Assembly: GCF_964204645.1 (NCBI RefSeq) | Contig: NC_134032.1 | Location: 10,348,275-10,412,274, forward strand | Source: Tubulanus polymorphus | Lineage: Eukaryota > Nemertea > Palaeonemertea > Tubulaniformes > Tubulanidae | Reading direction: 5' to 3' | Length of the DNA stretch: 64,000 bases | Shown: piece after piece, positions 14,801 through 29,800 of the stretch | Numbering within the stretch: the first letter of the stretch is position 1 | Layout of the letters: each line of letters opens with the position of its first letter | Notes under the pieces: model-generated | Seen by the model: only the letters and a program-made list of their open reading frames with translations | The model's database searches: none | What the model was told of the DNA's origin: nothing | Position numbers and translations under genes: made by a program

Positions 14801-17800
14801 TTGGCCTGGACCATTTAGAGATTTTCATAGCCTCGATATTAACCAGATATCACGTCCATAAAACATGCCGTCGCAGGCAATAATTTACTGTGAACCCAGT
14901 CACATCGCAGTATCAGCAGTATCAGCAGCAGGAGCAGCAGCAGCGGCAGCGGTGCCAATCTAACTACGGCGTAGTTACACCAAATACAAATTTACACAGA
15001 CTAAATCAACACTGAACCGTTTAGCGTTTGTAAAGAGGCCGCGTCTGAAATGACAATGACGTTTTATTGTTACTGATCGATTCTCAGCAATAATTCATAC
15101 ACGATTTGAAATGTACACAACACACGTGCGTTTAGACAGCAGACGGCAAACGCTAAAAGCAGACACGGCTGTCGCTGTAATTTGTTCTTTTTTTTTGTTC
15201 ATGAAAAAATTTCCTCATATCAGAATAATCGGGAAGCATAACTGCGCACGTTTTTCGTCGCTTTTGTAGCAATCGATGAACGAAACTTCGTCAGTGTTCA
15301 GCTACGTGAATCTAAAAAACTTCAATTTCTATTATATTTTCTATCGGTTTGCAGTGGTACGAACCGCGGATGCCTCAACGGAAGCCGAGCCTAGATGGCG
15401 GTTGTTGCCTGCTACCTATCTAGTCCGTATTGTCTCAGCCTTCCATTTCTTTTTCTTTGCCCAGGCTTTCTCCCTCTTCCTCCTTTCTTACCTTCCCGGT
15501 CCGTTCCCTTTAAATCTCTTCTTGGTTTTCCCTGTCCCATGCTTCTTTACTCTCTTGCTGTTTTACTATACTCCTTCGCCTGTTGAGCCAAAACAGCATT
15601 GGAAAAATAGATTTGTACTGTCGCACACACTGGAATATGTGTCACTGAGCGCGTAAACCGAATACACTAAGATGAAGTGGCTCAGGTTTCGAAGTGGAGA
15701 TCATTTTGCAGGGTAGAAAGAAGAGGTACTTTTACTATATGCGGGGTAACTATTGATATTAGCGGAGATAACATCATATAAACATCATTAAAAAGTGAAT
15801 GAACAACTTATAAAAATGTAAGGGGTTAAATAGCGTAAGAAATAAATTACGAGGACGTAAGGATAGGAGAGAACAGAAAGGATTGTTGAAAGACGACGAA
15901 GGAATAAATTAGACATAATGAAGAATGCAGAATGGAATACAAGCACTAGGTTTTGGTTCAGGGGAGGAGAAGAGTATGGAAGAAAAGTCAAGAAGGAGAC
16001 GGCTAGAAGAAAGATTATGAGGGTGGGGAGGAACGCTTGAAAGAACAAGGGTAGCAAGGTCGAACATGATATCAAATAAATCGAGATCGAGAAAAACCAG
16101 GGTGTTGGTGTTTTTGGAACGTCGGGAAGAAGCGGGCCAAATTGGCACGAACGCAGTCATCATACAGCGATAGAAGGCACAGAAATCAGGAAGAGGCAGA
16201 ACTCTGGGTGCAAATCTCTCACCGTTTACGACCCGCATCTCTCACCCAGTCGCTGTGGAGAACAGTGTTACCATCAAACCGGCGTAGATAGATATTAATT
16301 AGTCTCGGTAACGCGGATAGAGCCAGAAACACCGAAAAATACATCTTACAGAACCGTACGCCGAGCGAGCTCTGTGTAGTACGATACAGGCGACGCTTCT
16401 GATGTTCGTGTTTGAAGTTTCCTCTATTGAACAGATTATGATAGGCATCCTGGCTTTGAACCTTTGGCTCTCTAGATCATTGGTTCTTTGAAGTCATCGA
16501 AATCATAGAACACCGGCAGTATATATGCCATTACATATAACCATTGTAGTCCAGGGGCGGATCTAGGATTTCTTCAAAGGTATAAGGGAGTGCTGAAAAA
16601 AAGGGCAACGATACTTCATTGCCGGCGCTGTGCGAGCACCGATGGTGTGGGCCCCCGTATGGGGGGGGGGGTACAAGGGCCCTCCCCATTACATTTCGAA
16701 AAACGAGACTTTTCAGGGCATCTGAGGACTTCTTTTAACTCACAGACACATTAACATCAAAGGTAGAAAATCGCGGAGGACATCAACTAAATTTTTCAAG
16801 CTACGTTATGGCAACTGCGAGACAGTAAATGTATAATGCATTCGCCTTTTAGGGGTGCGCGCACCCCTTGCACCACCCTCTGGATCCGCCCCTACCTGGT
16901 TGTTCTAAAATGTGGCGCTCCTGGAACAATATCGGTGCCCTTCATCGTGATTTATATTCAAAATTACGAACAATAATTTTTCTCGTTAAATTTCAAATCG
17001 ACTGAGAATCGCTGTAGCGTGCAAGCTCGACACACGCACACACGCACACACACACACACATCGGCTACTATATGAAGTATGATTGATTGTTTTTTTTTTG
17101 AGGCGACGGGAAAAATTGAAATTAATAACAGCACGGGATAATTCATAACCGACACGTGGCGACCGACAACCCAGCGCTTCAGCAAAAAATCGGTGTTTTA
17201 TATCGACAACTCGATTCCATGTTGAACTTCTTAGATATCGATGACGCCACGTTTCGGCCAGACCACGAAAACTAATTTTTATTGATGCCTTAAAAAATAA
17301 CACACATTGCTTGATAATGTCGACAATGAACAATACAATATAATATTGAGGATCAATTAAGTTATATTGGATTTGAATATATCAATAATTGAATTGAATT
17401 GACCGGTAACCAGTCTAGCCTCGATATATTGATGACGTAGTGCACATCCTATAAAAAAAATAATTATCATAATTTTTCAAAAATAAGAAAAGAGTTATGA
17501 AATACATTCATTAAAAAATGCCAAAATTCACAATTGTAATTGTTATTTTGAACCGCCAATATTGATGACGTTATGCACATCAACTCACAAAGAACCCCTT
17601 ACATATCGCATAAATAGGTATCAATCTATAGAAACATAGTTGTAAACAGTTTTTACGGCCTCGAAAAAGTTGAGATTCCTATGTATGAGATTCCTACGCC
17701 GGTCGGACGGAAATCTACTAGCTGTGGCAATCGCGGAAACGCTAGGTGCGCTTGTCACGCGTTAAAAATCCATTGATGAAAATCAGGCTACTGCAGGAAT

Positions 17801-20800
17801 CGAGGAAATGTAGCGCTAGCACTTGTCCTGGAGGTCCTACGACGGCTGACCAATGGCGCCATCTGGTAAACAACTGTTTCGCGGTGATTAATTAAGGTTT
17901 TATCTGACACAGAGCAAGGGCAACACACGAACTTTAAACAAGCGTAGCTCATTAACCGGTACTATACAATACTACGGTAATTACCGGCATTGATACCTCG
18001 ATATCTAAACCAGTAGTAGGTACTCTTTCCGAGCAATATGATCCTTAACGAACCCTCGATATAGCTACACGATACAACAGTGTTCTATATACATGCCTGA
18101 TTTTGCCTCGCAGACTATCGGACATTATCTACAGAGTACTTGAGTATATTTGGGCCATAATTGTTCCATGATTATCTAATTAAAAATCTAATTCGAAATG
18201 AAATATCTCGAGGGACGATTTCATCATTGCGCTGTCTGGAGGTGTTTTTACAGACTAGTGTCATCCGGTGGACCGCAATGATCCTCTTTGGATCCAGCAA
18301 TCTTCCGGCGCCCTTTTGAAAATACAATGACAATATTTCTAGAGCACTTTTTCACCCGCAACTAATAAGACGGCAGTACGCAGCGTAAAATCTATAGCTT
18401 ATATTCTCCTAAATGTCCCTCCGGTGCGTAGAGGTTGTTTGAAAATGCGCTGAAATTTCAGAATCAGAGTGTTGGTCGCGTGGATAACGCGATCTTTTCA
18501 GTATAATATGCCCGAATCACTTCTTTGTGCTCCTTTCAAAGTCTGCCCATGAATCCGCCCCTGCATCAGTCTACAAGCGGGCAACAGTCATAAGGCGTGC
18601 ATCGGTCTGGCAAGCGGAGTCCAGTCTATAGGCGTGCACCAGTCTATTGGTGCAACGACATATTGAGACCAGCTCAGCTGAATGTGAAATACCCGTAAGT
18701 CAAAAAGCATCAGACTTCACCTAAAATCCATTAGATTCATCTAAACCTTCCTCCGTAATGTTCAATCATAATCTAACAAACAAACGATGGATGATGCTGA
18801 CAGAGAATGAAGCAATGGACCATTATCCTTCCCGTTTCACAATCAGCACGCTCCATCTCAATCAGCTCGCCCAGCATCAGCAGCCGTTAGTAAGATACCG
18901 CGTAATGTTTGGAAGTAATTTAGAAATTAAATTTGTTTTCGGTTCATGGAAATTTATACTCCGCGATTTTCCACTCGTTCGATGTGCGTAGCGTGCGGTT
19001 GGCATCAGCGAGAGTTGTTACTGAGAGGAGTGATTTATGCGGGGTGGCTTCTAGGGGAAAGAGCCAAATTAAACCAACACAACTGTGAAACTGGATCCAG
19101 AGTCAAATTAAAAGCTCACAACTGTGAAAATTGAACCAGAGTCAAATTCAACCGACCTGTGGAACTGTGTCCAGAGTAAAATTAAACCCGCGCAACTGTG
19201 AAGCTGGATGCAAAGTCCAGTTTAACCCACGCTGGATTCAGATTCAAATTAAGCCAACAAAATTAACTGTGGAACAGTGTCGAACAGTGAAGTGTGGAGC
19301 TGGATCCAGAGTCAAATTAAACCCATATAACTTTAAAACCGGATACAAAGTCCAGTTAAACTCACGGAACTGGATCCAGAATCAAATTAAACCCACAAAA
19401 TTTTGAAAAATTTTGAAACCCACATAACTGTGGAAAATGAGCCAGAGTTAGATTAAACCACACAATCGTGATACTGGATCCAAAGTCTAGTTCAACCCAT
19501 GGAACTGGATTCAGAAATTAAACCCACACGTAAGCGTGAAATTCACAAGAGCATGCATTCTCCGCAGCAAAACTTGCGTAATTCGGATCAGTTGGAAATG
19601 ATGAAATCCATCCGCATTATGAGAAATCTGGATTCAACTTCTATCTATAGACCGCAAACTGATATCCGGATTAGATCAAAAAGCGGATTGAATTGATTCG
19701 GACGGAGCGAGTTTTGACTGTACCTGTTATCGTGAGAAATCCCCGTGGATTCCGTGTGTAGAATAGCATCTAGCGCACGTATACGTAGTCTTGTTTTTCG
19801 CTATCAATTTTTTATGAGCCAGACAAATCAGGAATTTTTTAGCTCCATGTCGGGAGAAACTATATCGGTTCTTGCAGTCGAGAACGGGTCCGTAAGACTG
19901 TAAATACCTCTTTCCTGAAAGACATGTCTAAAGGGGTAATTTGACGATGCCGGGTATTTTGGAGGCAGTTATCCTTTCTATGAGTAGTAAGTAATTTGAG
20001 TATTGGTACGGCGTAACTTCTGATGATTTTCCCAAGGAAGTTTGCGGGTTGATCGTTCTCTGACATCTCTTGGGGAGGGTTATTCTGAGCTCTGTTGTTA
20101 TGTTTGCTGTCCGAGTTAAGTAAACGTTTATATTGGATGCAGGTAATTATGACATCGTATCCGGTATTGCCAACGCAAATTCATTATTGAAAGGTTATCG
20201 TAAATACCGTAATACGCAAATATACGCACTTTATACCGGCCTTCCTCTGGGAATCAAATCGTAGGGCAGATTCGCGGTCAATGAAACCTTAATGGTTTCA
20301 AGAACATCCAAAAGTGGTCTGAGATAAAAAATAAGATAAGTACGGCCTCAAATTGTTCGATTCACGGGGATTGTGTTCGATTGTTTCCTTGTGATTGTTT
20401 TTCCAAAATGTAGATTTTGTATTATGCTGTAACATTGGCTATGGGACCAAGATAAGGTTTGTTAATCGAACCAAAATTAGCGTAAACTGGTCGTTAGTTG
20501 TTAGGCTTTCGAAACAAGATGGACGTTAAGCCTTGAAGGTGTGCAACGGAGTCAAATCCGCCACAGCGTGCTAAGCTGGGTTAGTTTCTAGCATTTTTTA
20601 AAGCTTTAAAGGGCCGTTTAGCAATCAACTGGCCGATCAGCAAGCTTCCATCACGAGCCCGATGTTCTACAGATGTTACGGTTTTGACATTCTTATTCCT
20701 TGTGAAACGACGGGCCACAGAACAACAGTAAGCGGCTTACAGCGAACACAAATTCTTCCTGCCAATACCACCGGTAATGCCTGTCCAATTACAACCGGAA

Positions 20801-23800
20801 GTTGGATCCGTATTAACCAACCGGAAACGACGGTGGAAATTGGTTTTTCGCCGAGCGACGAGTTGATCGAATGAGAAAATGGCCGCCAATCTTATGTATC
20901 ATGTGCATGCGTAGTTTGTAGGCTGTGGAACTTAGAGCCCTTAGACACTATTAGAGGATTCCATCTCGCAAATGCGCAGCGCTCATCCCATCCCAGACAG
21001 ATAATGATCATGATCGGTAGAGTGGCTTAACAATTGAATTATTGAATAGATTTTGGTCGCAGTGAAAAGGAATACAGTTGCAACAAAATAAACGCTATTG
21101 TTTTTCTTCACGTTTTTATTTCGAAGATATGCATTTCACAGAATTTTTCTCAAGGTCGTTTTTGTATAGATTTACTTACAAATGCTTTTTCGTATAAATG
21201 TTTCGGATTTTTTGAACGTTGTTTTTTTAACACTGTATCAATAACAAACCCCTTGTATGCAGGCACGGTTCGTGGATTGAAGAGCAGGCATACATCGAGG
21301 AGGTAAAAACGTGGTCAGCATATTTCAGGGTTAGAGCACGTGCTTACCACGATGGAATGGGGAGATAGAGTGGGGCGTGCGGCCTGGAGGTGTGAAGAAA
21401 CGGTAGAGGGGATAGTATGATCCAGAGGGGAGGGGGGGGGGGGGTTGAGAGGGGCAGTGAGTGGTACTTTGAGATAGATACTCATTTGCTATGCGATGCA
21501 TAGATCTCGTTAACCTAAGACAGATTCAGGTGGTTTGAAGTGAGCAATTCAGATATGATTTATCTTGGTAACTGTTCATCGCGAGTGTCAGTATAAACGG
21601 GTTTACATGGCTATTGGGGATAAGGGGTCCCCCGCGGAGTTTATACATCGAAATGTCCTTCAACTATGAATAGATTTACCCGAGGGGGTTGCGAGGTAGG
21701 GAAGGTGAATATAAGGAAGAAGGGAAAATAGAGGAGACACAAAGGAATAATGGCAACAGAAAGGAGAGGACAGGTAAAAAAGATGAAGATGAAGATGAAG
21801 AGAGACTTAAAAAGGAAACTAACTTGAAAATCAATTGACGCCTTGAAAAATTGCACACATAATATATTGCTTATTATTTGCCGACGATAAATGATATGAT
21901 ATAAATGAATGTAGGGCCTTATACCAGTAATCAATAAAGTTACTTTGAATCTAAATAAATCGATTATTGAATTGACTTGACCGGTAACCAGTCTAGCCCA
22001 ATATATTGATGACGTAGTGCACATCTTCTCAAAAATAATTATATTAAAATTCATCAAATACGAAATACAAGCTATGAAATATTACAATATACCAAAATTA
22101 ACAATTGTTTTAGTCATTTGAAACGAAAATATTGATGACGTAGTGCACTTGAAATGACAGAGAACCCCTTGCATAAGGGTAGTATAGTTATCAATGTATC
22201 ATTGTATAGTTATCAATGTATGTAAACGCTATTGTAAGGGCAGAGTAGGAGAAGAAGAGTAGGGGGTAGGGGAAAGGAGCCTATATTTATCTCGATCGTT
22301 GTTTCACTTCAACGCAGCGTGGGAATACATACAACACTAGGCAGCATTTATAACAATAACCCGTTGGATTATCAGAGTAGCGAACGTTCGCTTATCACAG
22401 CGAGGGTAAGAGAACAGTTTGTTTCAGCTCAGTGACTTTACATCGCAGTGGTTTTTAACTCTCTTTCGTGAAGCATTACGTTACGTTTCCAAAGGCTAAG
22501 AATATCCCCCTCGGTCGCGACAAAAAGTCTATATCTTAAAATTATATTTAGGCCTAAAAGCTCAACCGGAATTTGTACGCCAGTAAAGCACAGGTACAAC
22601 TATGAGCTGCCTTCATAAAAACCCACTGCCAATATAGACGTAGCTATACGAAAATACATAACTCTTCGGGAACTAAATTGGGAGCCAGTTCAAACTGATA
22701 ATGGCTGTAGAGCTATGGCTTGCGGGACCATCTTCAAAATAAACAGCCACGACCAACCTACAACAGCCTCGGGCGGCGTATACTCGTCACCAAGCCTTGA
22801 CAATCACACCAAGCAAGGGCCTGCAACAAGTACATATCCTCGAGTTTAACCCTCGCGGTTCTCCTCGAGTAAAACACCAGGCAGCCTCAACAACCACGCC
22901 GACCTCACAAGCCTCAGCGTCTACGGCACTTAAGACGAAAATTATCATGAAATATATACCGAATTTTCTCGGAACACATCTTAATCTATCATACGAACGT
23001 ATATTTCTACTTCATCACGAGTAAAAAACAAGTTCCGCGCGTATATTTCGCAGTCTAGTGTTCCCCGTTGCAGCCCGTCCTCCTCAACTCCTACTTGATA
23101 TTCCGCGAGGCGAGTTCGTTGTTACAATTTTATACGTATATACGATGAACTACACTCGGGCGCGTATAAAAGCGCATTAGACCTCTCGTCAAAAACATGT
23201 CGCCGGAACAAACAGGGGGAATGATGATGACATTAAGTTGACGTAAATACTGTATATGTAACTGGCAGGATAGAGTCCTTAATTGAGGCATAAGAGTCAA
23301 ACAGTGTAAACAAGTCACGCCTAATACTGCCGGCGCCTACTCAAGTTCAAGCATTTTTTTACGGAAAACGAAATTTGTAGAAATATGTATTCAGAGATTT
23401 TAAAAACCAAAATTTGTAATTCTTTGTTTCTAACGAACATAATTGCACGAGTGAGGAAATAATTCACAGCAAAAAGAAGATTTCTGCGTCCTGTGGAACC
23501 AGCAAAGCCTTATAGCAGATATGCACATGCAACTGGTGAAAACAAAATGGCTGCTTTCGACAAGCCCTCACTCTTACACAAAAGATGGCCGCAACGTTTA
23601 TCAATAATTTCTCATGAAATGACTGGCTGCATAAAATTATCTTAAGATTTGTACCCTAACAGGAAGGATGCCGTTGTACGTGATCATTCCTTTCAAAGAT
23701 AGTCGGGTCGCGTTAGTACGCAACCTTGATCGGATGAAGTAAGCGCAGACTAATCAACCAGAAACCACGTTAGTTCGTGGCGTGTCTTATAATTAGTAAT

Positions 23801-26800
23801 TAACACGCAATTAATCGCACGAGCGGACGACGGTTAATAGTTGTTAATTACCAAGTCTTGATTAAATCCGATTCACGATCGAACTTATAGCGAGCACTGA
23901 GAGCGACGACAGACAGGTGCACGATATTCGGAGATGTCGGCTGCTATACGATCCCTCTATAACATCACCGAATTCATTAAAAGAAGCTCCTTCAAGGAGA
24001 GCGGATCCAAGGGTTCACTTTGGGCGAGTAATAATGAAGTAGGATCCACGATCCTAGGACAACAGCGGGTGTCCTGGGAGGATTAAAAAAAAATGAACCC
24101 ACTGGATGTATTTGAGAGGCATCTTGAAATCATGATCCTTATTGATACACCAGAAATAATTAGAATTAAAACATCAGAGATCAATTTGGGAGTTATTATA
24201 GAATCGGATTTCTTGGCAACAACATATTATACATTTGCGTATCAACATGGCTACATATCAACATGGCTGCCTCCACAAACCCCTTATTCCGTCATTAAAC
24301 TGTCTCATACACGGTTAGAGGAAAGATGGCCGCCTCCACAAACCCCTTATCACATCACTAAACTGTCCCATACACGGTTAGAGGAAAGATGGCTGCCTCC
24401 ACAAACCTCTGCCCGATACATGGTTAGAGGAAAGATGGCTGCCTCCAAAAACCTCTGTCCCATACACGGTAAGAGGAAAGATGGCTCCACAAACCCCTTA
24501 TTTCATCATTGAACTGTTATATACACGTTAAGAAAAAGATGGCCGATCCATAAAATCCCCATGACTAAGGACATCATCAAATAAGCCCTACTTCTCAATA
24601 CATGGCAGGTTCTTTATCACATTTATGACATGATTAAATTGCCTAGCGCTAGTGAAATTCGTACTCGACGTTCGGCGGGTGATGGAGGGTTAAATTCGCG
24701 GAACGTTTAACGCCCGTTGATACGACTTAACGTTGCCGTATAAATGACGTTAATAGTCGTAAACGTTGACATAAAAACCAATAAGGCGTTTCACGAAAGT
24801 TGCGTTTCTACGCGGCCGTATAGTTAAAACGAAACGACGTTGAACGCTCGTTATCAAAATCATGATGCAAATTTGAAAGAGAGACTTACGGAAAGAGATA
24901 TATTTCAAACATTGGGAAAGCTATTCAGCGCCGATTTTTAGGCTGCACTGTCGTTCTTTCTCTCGTAACTAACTCGGGGCAGTTGAATTAGGGGATTCAG
25001 GAACTGCGACTTTTCCGAGAAAGCCAACTAAGACTTCAGTGACGGTAAAAATTGTCTCTGCGTCTCAATGACTTTTAATTCGACACGCGACGTGTGGGGA
25101 GACTTAATTAACAGGCCGAACGGTCCGCGTGGCCTAATAGATAAGGCGTCTGACTTCGAATCAGAAGATTGCAGGTTCGAGTCCTGTCGCGGACGGCATG
25201 TAACGTGAAATTTTTGGACAAAGAACTTCGCTTCCGCATTTTTGAGACTGCTGATGCCTGATCAATTAAGTAAGAAAGCCTCGCGGAAGTAAGAGGCAGC
25301 CATCTTTATCATATTTATTGAGAGAGGCATCCTTTTTTCTTTGGAAGGTGAAGAGAGAGGACGAGTTAAGTTGAAAGGACGAGGGGTTATATAGGGACTA
25401 TATAAACCCCTCGACGATCCGGACATTATGATGTCGTCCGGTCCAAATGGTTGCATTCAATGAGACTTCTGAGAAAGACGGATCCTCGGTGTCGTTGGGT
25501 TCGACTATGCCATTTTACCAGATACGTGCGTTGGGCTTAATGGTCCGCCGTGGTTTAACCTTGGAGTATTCCGAGTATTCCAAATTCATATTGTTTCAGC
25601 TCGTGAGCTGTATAGTGTGACGTGTCTGATGCGCGCGGTTGTTGTGATAGAAAATTTATCGTCGCTGGTGGTAGAAATTCCCTCGCGTGCCGCAGCCGGC
25701 TCGATCGATCTCCTTTATATACGTGACGCGGGCTTCGTTCGTGTTTATTAATTATTCATAAACTTTCCTTACAATGAATCGCGTGTATATTTCACAAACA
25801 ACAACGACGATGACGTATCCTGTATCCGAGGTATACGGGGAGCGTGATATTCATTAGATTCCTTAAGGACTGGTGATGTGAGCTGTATGCGACCGGTCCA
25901 ATATCTACCTGGGGCCGGTTGCATAGTCATGACTTAGACTTAAGACCAGTCTAAGACCAACTTAGTTCTATAGCCAATCTAACAATTTAAGACCAGTCTT
26001 AAGATTTAAGACAACTTTTGGACTGTGCAACTGGCCCCTGGGTCCCAGTTTGCACAGTCGTGACCTAAGTACAAAGTGGTCTTAGAATCTTTTGATCTCA
26101 GACGGTGATCTTAAATCTAAGCCATGAACGTGCAACTGGTCCCTGGTGTTATCTCGACTGGCCTTAATTTGTTTCATTGAGTATAGAACTAAGTTGGTCT
26201 CAGAGTAGTGGCCTTAAATCTAATCCACGGGCCAGTTGCACAGTCGTGACTTGAATGCAAAAAGTGGTCTTAAGACTGGTCTTAAGTTATTAGATTGGCT
26301 ATCGAACTAAGTTGGTTTTAGACTGGTCTTAAGTCTGAGCCATGACTATGCAACCGGCCCAAGTTATCTTATGACTGGTCTTAAGTGGGTAGATTGAATC
26401 GCGCGGCCACGATATTTCATGGTGGTAATTTGATGAATTCATAGGGAGATCTATGGAGGCAGTCGACCTTTCTAGAAATGACTATAGGGGCAATTTGATG
26501 ATGTCACATCAGTTGGAATCTACTCAGGCGGCCATCTTTTCTGGGAGTGTTTATAAGGGCTGTATTTGATGACGTCAGCTAGATATTTATTGAATTGAAA
26601 TGTATTCATTAATTTAGGTAAAATATTCATCTCTGAGATACATAAGAAGTATATATACATTTCACCCCCGAACTGTGGAGCATATATATGTATTCATCAT
26701 TCGCGAGAGTCTCTGTACGAAAGTGACAAGTACTCTATAATCCTGTACCAACCATCTCAATTAATCTGGCTCACAAATCCCCGTTAATCCCCCGTTAATC

Positions 26801-29800
26801 CATCGTGTCAGTATTAATCCTAACGGTTGCCGATTTTTTCGCGACGCGCAATCACATTAACGGCTTAAATTCACCCGGGCGTTAATCGGTCGCGTGAACT
26901 ACTTTTCCCGACAACGGGGCGACTACAGCTGATCGATATTAACGAGTTTTCTGAGTGGCTGAGTGTACCTAAGAGAAGCCAAGATAAAGGCGCCAGTCTG
27001 ATATCTTAGGTATTGCTTCATTAAATTGGGAGACTTTAAGGTGGTAATATGTAAAGGCGAAGAGAAAGTAAGGACACCTTAACTTTTACCGCCTGCTAGA
27101 AGGTTTAGAAGCCACGTCATAAGTCAGCCTTAGTCAGGTAACACCCGTGAGAGAGGAGACTGCTTTCCACGGACTTGGAAACGATTCTGTGTTCGGTCTA
27201 CCGATCTGGTCTACTTTACAGTAACCAACTTTGTATTCACGTATCGGAAGCGATACAGGTCGTTAGAGGATCATTCTACACGTCGATCCGTTCTGTTATA
27301 CGACTATATCCGTTTTGTTTCCGGCGAGCGTTCGCCATCAGACCTGTCACCACCGAGGAATCGAATCGACGAGAATGAAAAAATTAATTCAAACTAATGA
27401 TAGCGTCGCAGCCAGCGACAAACCCGCTGCTATACCGGAGTCTCCGATAACAAGCTGGCGTATATAAATCTTTATCAGACAATAATTACACGCGCTTTTT
27501 ACATACAGCAAGTTCGCTAGCGAAATATAGAAGAACTGCGAGGAAAAACTGCAAGCTTTTAATCCTGCTAGAATATGCAAAAAGAAAATTGTCGCAATCA
27601 TACTCAGGGACAGCCAGTCAGGCGAAGTCCATCCCCGCGAACGGAATCCAACGATCGACGAAGATCGAAATTCCCAATTTTATCTCTTTTGCCAAACTCC
27701 GGGAATCACTATGAGGGATAGAAGAACCACAGCCACATGTGACTTAACTGCAATGGTGCTTTGGTCACACCGACACATAATCTTGACACATAACTTTCTC
27801 TCAGCTATTGTTTTTACTTACAACGTTTGAGTCATCCCGTTTCGTCGCTGATTTAGCCTGCAGTTCAATACAAATACATGTTTCGCGTGTTTTGCGACAT
27901 CTTGTCGAGAACCCTCTGCTCTTTAGAGAAAAGAACCTTATACCATCCTTCCTCGGGCGTGTTAAAACGACAATGAACGTGACAAGGCGTCGACCGGAGT
28001 GAAGTGGATATCGCCGAGTCTCGTTGCCATCAGGTTCGAATCCCTGCCAGCCGCGGGTTGAAACCACACCCAATATCTCAGATACATAAAGGCCTTCGAT
28101 CATTTGCAAGCTCTCGGACTACATACGAACTTGCGATGGAAATCTCGCGGTGTCGTGAAGTAAATCTTGTTCCCTTATAGATTTAGATTTGTCGGTTTTT
28201 AACTGTTTTGCCGCTGTATGAATCCTACTGAGTACGTATTACATCTGATATCGTAATGTGTCCCTTAATCATATCATGATCTTGTTGTAACTTAATTATT
28301 CCTGAAAATGACTATTAGGATTCGAAACGTCGAATACTATATTAGTTAAAGTAATTTTTTCTGACTCGTGTATCTTCTGTGTTGTGGAATTTCATCTCAT
28401 TTGTAAACTCAAATTTGGCGTGAATGCTTCAAATAATCTCGTAGTATCTCGCGAAATTTCGTGCTCCTCGGCGCAGAGCGGTCTCATCGTCGATTCCAAA
28501 GCAAACACGTACAGTGTGGATAATTTGCTCCGTGGGGGATACACCGTACGTATAGGCTATATTGCATACATAAACGCACTCGTGGCGGGGTGTCCCGCAT
28601 CTCAGAGAGCGGTTGACAAGGACGCGCAGAGAACTAGTACACACCACACACGGAGTGAAGGAAATAGATATCTGTAGTCTACGACACCGAGTACTGTAAC
28701 TACATCAACAGAGACATACAACTCTCTATTCTCCGTCTCTTCTCTCAGCTCGACTACGTATCAAATTATTCACGACTATACACACAAATGTGTATAACAA
28801 ATTACGCGAGTCGAATCGAGCCTTAAGATCGGATGTGGCCTTCTTAACCGGCTAATTCAATTCAATTCAATTCAATTCAATTCAATATATCTTTATTGTC
28901 CTTTGAGTAATATAAAATACAAGTCAGGTTTTTTTACAATAAAGATGAGAAAAGGGTAACATAAAAAATTTATAGGAAATCATACTAAAAACGCAGTTGA
29001 AAAATATGAATAAACATTAGATAAAAAAGGGCTATGACGTCACGTTGATTTAAACGCGTAGAATTCTATTGAACTGGTTCTCAACGAAACCCACAGCAGG
29101 GTTGTCAAACAAATCCCACGACTGATCGGGTAAAAAGTAATGTACAGGGTATATAGGCGGTTGGCCGGGTCTACTTATAAGCTCAACAGAAATGAGACAC
29201 AATTGTGAATTTATGCATCTATTTCGTAATTAGATATATTTCACAACTCTTATTTTATATTTAATAGATTTTGGTACATTTTGAGATGATGTGCATTACG
29301 TCATCAATATACGTCATTAATATATCGGGACTAGACTGGTTGCCGGCCAATTCAATTCAAATATCGCTATATTCAAATTTGAAATAACCTTATTGATCTG
29401 TGATATTATATCATTGATATTATATCATTCATTGCCGACAATATCAAGCAATGTGATATTTTTCAAGGCGCCAATAAACTTTCAAGTTAGTTTTCTCGAT
29501 TCTTCATAATCGGATAGGTTATTACCATCAATTTCAAGAATATCGTCGTAAAAATATCGGTATCCGGCGCGTTTCACAAATAGACTCCGCCGAGACCGCG
29601 CATGATGAGAAGAGATTACTTCGAGGAGACGGAGCTCTATAGCTGAGAGGGGACTGCGGCAACAGATGGTGCGATTCGCATGACCTTGAGAAATGAAGGG
29701 TCATTGAAAACGCGCGTTGTTCCAAGAGTTAGGAAATACTTGAGAACAATCCACCGCATTCCGGGCGACTCTTCACCAGCAAATTCATCACACTCATATT

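Noticed and set aside
15276-15656. 126-codon Phe/Leu-rich ORF resembling a membrane protein
   Set aside because: The hydrophobic content comes from a pyrimidine-rich tract; no family features or gene structure.
21641-22057. 138-codon hydrophobic reverse ORF
   Set aside because: It spans dispersed repeat B and a purine-rich tract, so the hydrophobicity reflects composition.
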